In this document: positions 61,460-64,000 of the stretch, one piece after another
How positions within the stretch are numbered: the first letter of the stretch is position 1
Layout of the letters: each line of letters begins with the position of its first letter
NCBI RefSeq assembly: GCF_018812025.1
Contig: NC_063044.1
Location: forward strand, 47,721,489-47,785,488
Source of the DNA: Megalobrama amblycephala
Lineage: Eukaryota > Chordata > Actinopteri > Cypriniformes > Xenocyprididae
Direction of reading: 5' to 3'
Length of the DNA: 64,000 bases
Made by a program: the position numbers and the translations under genes
Notes under the pieces: generated by a model
What the model saw: the letters and a program-made list of their open reading frames with translations, nothing else
Told to the model about the DNA's origin: nothing
The model's database searches: none

Positions 61460-61711
61460 CACACTGTTGTTATTATTACTTCAGTAATATATATTCATAA
61501 ATTATGTATTCATAGGAACTATTTAATTCATACACCCATAATATTTACTAACAAAAAAAATAATAATCTAAAACCCTTTTTTCTATATGAAACCTTATGA
61601 TTTTGGAGGCAGTTAACCTTCTGCATTGATTTAATTGTTTTTCTATGTAAATAAATGCTAGACGTACAATTCAAAACAATAAGACACATCGCAAAATTAA
61701 ATGTTGATAAT

Positions 61712-63328
61712 TTAAAGGTGCCATCGAACGTTTTTTCACAAGATGTTATATAAGTCTAAGGAGTCCCCTGAATGTGTCTGTGAAGTTTCAGCTCAAAATA
61801 CCCCATAGATTTTTTCTAATAAATTTTTTTAACTGCCTATTTTGGGGCATCATTAACTATGCACCGATTCAGGCTGCTGCCCCTTTAATTGCTCGCGCTC
61901 TCCGCCCCCTCCCGAGCTCTCGACTTTCAGCTAAGTTCACACAGCTAATATAACCCTCAAAATGGATCTTTACAAAGTGTTCGTCATGCATACTGCATGC
62001 ATACATCGGATTATGTGAGTAGAGTATAGAATGAGTTTGATGGTGTTCCGTGGCTAACGGCTAATGCTACACTATTGGAGAGATTTATAAAGAATGAAGT
62101 TGTGTTTATGCATTATACAGACTGCAAGTGTTTAAAAAATGAAAATAATGACGGCTCTTGTCTCCGTGAATACAGTAAGAAACGATGGTAACTTTAACCA
62201 CATTTAACAGTACATTAGCAACATGCTAACGAAACATTTAGAAAGACAGTTTACAAATATCACTAAAAATATCATGTTATCATGGATCATGTCAGTTATT
62301 ATTGCTCCATCTGCCATTTTTCGCTGTTGTCCTTGCTTGCTTACCTAGTCTGATGATTCAGCTGTGCAGATCCAGACGTTAATACTGGCTGCCCTTGTCT
62401 AATGCATTGTTCATGGGCTGCCATATGCAAATATTGGGGGCATATTAAAGGTCCCGTTCTTTGTGATCCCATGTTTCAAACTTTAGTTAGTGTGTAATGT
62501 TGTTGTTAGAGTATAAATAAAATCTGTAAAATTTTAAAGCTCAAAGTTCAATGCCAAGCGAGATATTTTATTTAACAGAAGTCGCCTACACCGAACGGCC
62601 AGTTTAGACTACATCCCTCTACTTCCTTCTTTAATGACGTCACTAAAACAGTTTTTTGACTAACCTCCGCCCACAGGAATACACAAGAGTTGCGTTTGTA
62701 GAGTGTGTTTGTCGCCATGTCGTCGAAACGCTGTTATTTTCATCCCGCAGTCCAATCACCGGGTCTGATTCCGGCTCAAATTGATAGGGTAAAATTAAAG
62801 ACACGTTTACAATAACACTGAGCGCGTGCATCTCCACGTTATGGTAAGAGGCGTGACCTTTCCGGGCAAGGTTCGCTAAGATGCTGTCGAATCACAACAC
62901 AGGAACCGCTGGCACAATCAGAACTCGTTACGTATTTCTGAAGGAGGGACTTCATAGAACAAGGAAGTCATCAGCCCGTTTTTATGACAGTGGAAACAGC
63001 GGTATACAGATAAGTAAATTATGTGAAAAATACTGTGTTTTTTTACACGCAAAACATGAACACATGTTATATTGCACACTATAAACACAATCAAAGCTTC
63101 AAAAAAAACACGAAAAACGGGACCTTTAATGATCCCGACTGTTACGTAACAGTCAGTGTTATGTTGAGATTTGCCTGTTCTTCGGAGGTCTTTTAAACAA
63201 ATGAGATTTATATAAGAAGGAGGAAACAATGGAGTTTGAGACTCACTGTATGTCATTTCCATGTACTGAACTCTTGTTATTCAACTATGCCAAGGTAAAT
63301 TCAATTTTTCATTCGAGGGCACCTTTAA
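61712..63328 (+). mobile_element. TTAAAGGTGCC MITE, copy 4, interrupted
   Basis: TTAA-flanked with ends AAAGGTGCCATCGAACG and GAGGGCACCTTT, in the same orientation as copy 1. It is split by a 685-bp insert at 62445-63129; without it the copy is of the usual size. Confidence 0.9.
62445..63129 (+). mobile_element. TTAAAGGTCC MITE, copy B, nested
   Basis: TTAA-flanked with ends AAAGGTCCCGTTCTTTGTGA and AACGGGACCTTT. It sits in copy 4 of the GGTGCC MITE at a point where copy 1 reads CATATTAATGATCC (3521-3534), so the empty site and the TTAA duplication are directly visible. Almost identical to copy A at 41231. Confidence 0.93.
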
Positions 63329-63820
63329 ATTGTTGCGTTGTTCAGTGTTTGCACTGAACTACTTTTGATCTGCCAAAAACCTTAAAGATTTCATATTCAC
63401 ATAGGACTTTAATTTTGATATTGACCATCTGTAATACATCCTTAGAGGTATTGTACTTCTGATAGCCCTGTCATGAGAAGCGATAACCCACTGGCTTTTA
63501 TCATACTTTCATCTAAATCTGTTCCATCCCGAGGCCTCGTTTCAGACCCCTTGCTCCATTCTACCCATCTGTATTGTCCCTTCTTTTGGAGTAGAAAGGT
63601 TTTATCCCTGCTTGGTGTTTGAACTCAGTTTCAGTCATAACGCGTAGACATTCCACACACACGTATGCACGCACAAGCTTTCATTTCCCTTAAGCTATTA
63701 AAATAAAAGCATTTTAAAACAGAGAATGCTTACAAGAAGTGGCATAGTGATCTCCTAGGGCACAATTTAGGACAGTTTCTAAACATCTAACTTGATTTCT
63801 CTTTCTCTCATTGCTTTCAG

Positions 63821-63974
63821 ATCTGGTGCAGGCTGGTCACAGCAGCATATAATTATTTCCATGTGACCAACTTCTTCTGGATGTTTGGAGAGGGCTGCTA
63901 TCTGCATACAGCCATAGTACTGACATACTCCACAGACAAACTGAGGAAATGGATGTTCATCTGTATAGGTTGGT
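63821..63974 (+). CDS. crhr1: crhr1 exon: ECL1, TM3, ICL2 and start of TM4
   Basis: 154-bp coding exon with acceptor CTTTCAG and donor GTAAGT. It reads [20 protein letters not shown], then [18 protein letters not shown], then [13 protein letters not shown], leaving one base of a split codon. The Cys of IWCRL is the conserved TM3 cysteine that bonds with ECL2 in class B receptors, and the Glu in GEGCYLH is the TM3 partner of the TM2 His. [20 protein letters not shown] distinguishes CRHR1 from CRHR2. The remaining exons (TM4 to the C-tail) lie beyond the right edge of the window. Confidence 0.95.
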
Positions 63975-64000
63975 GTAAGTATCCCATGATGCACAACTGA

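Larger units (their letters stand above)
57203..63820 (+). other. crhr1 intron, 6.6 kb
   Basis: GT (57203) to AG (63820). The first 2.2 kb (57203-59480) has no recognisable gene or complete element, apart from a short cyprinid-type repeat remnant near 59190-59280. From 59491 to 63328 it is almost continuous MITE sequence (three elements plus one nested insert). The last 490 bp before the exon look like plain intron with a pyrimidine-rich acceptor. Confidence 0.8.

Noticed and set aside
1..64000. CRISPR arrays, bacterial operons, tRNA or rRNA genes
   Set aside because: None seen. The repeats present are microsatellites and transposon arms, and the sequence is vertebrate nuclear DNA.

Overview
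This window is vertebrate nuclear DNA, most likely from a cyprinid (carp/minnow-type) fish. The evidence is one recognisable gene, crhr1 (corticotropin-releasing hormone receptor 1, a class B GPCR), split into short exons separated by very large introns, and introns packed with DNA-transposon families, a DIRS retrotransposon, solo LTRs and CA/TA microsatellites of the kind typical of cyprinid genomes. The species call is inference.

The gene lies on the + strand and both ends are outside the window. Four consecutive coding exons are visible: 5269-5354 (end of the extracellular hormone-binding domain), 31143-31249 (TM1), 57082-57202 (ICL1, TM2, start of ECL1) and 63821-63974 (rest of ECL1, TM3, ICL2, start of TM4). 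All have AG/GT borders and their phases fit together (2, 0, 2, 0 bases carried in). The introns between them are about 25.8, 25.8 and 6.6 kb. No other host gene is supported.

Intron content, left to right. 1-5 kb: a three-level nest of DNA transposons. 7.8-9.6 kb: a dead Tc1/mariner element lying between two diverged direct repeats. 11.7-18.7 kb: a foldback TTAA element, then a GGGCCC-ended element holding two inverted 1.56-kb TTAA-flanked elements whose spacer has flipped, then a patchwork duplication built from sequence lying up to 6.4 kb upstream. 21-23 kb: more small elements. 23.2-29.4 kb: a nearly full-length but inactivated DIRS retrotransposon on the - strand, inserted into a foldback TTAA element. 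33-43 kb: two solo LTRs with perfect 5-bp target duplications plus several MITEs. 42-48 kb: long microsatellites and a 1.1-kb foldback. 49.4-52.7 kb: a cluster of hAT-like and piggyBac-like elements nested in a foldback. 53-63 kb: more nested MITEs, including paralogous filled and empty insertion sites.

The mobile elements do not cooperate with the receptor gene; they account for much of its intron expansion. No new biochemical system was found. The most informative novelties are structural: a spacer inversion between inverted repeats that can be verified from a paralogous empty site inside the window, a template-switch-like patchwork insertion, and the readable DIRS insertion junction with its internal complementary region. 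Element families are described by their ends; library names were not assigned because no database could be searched.
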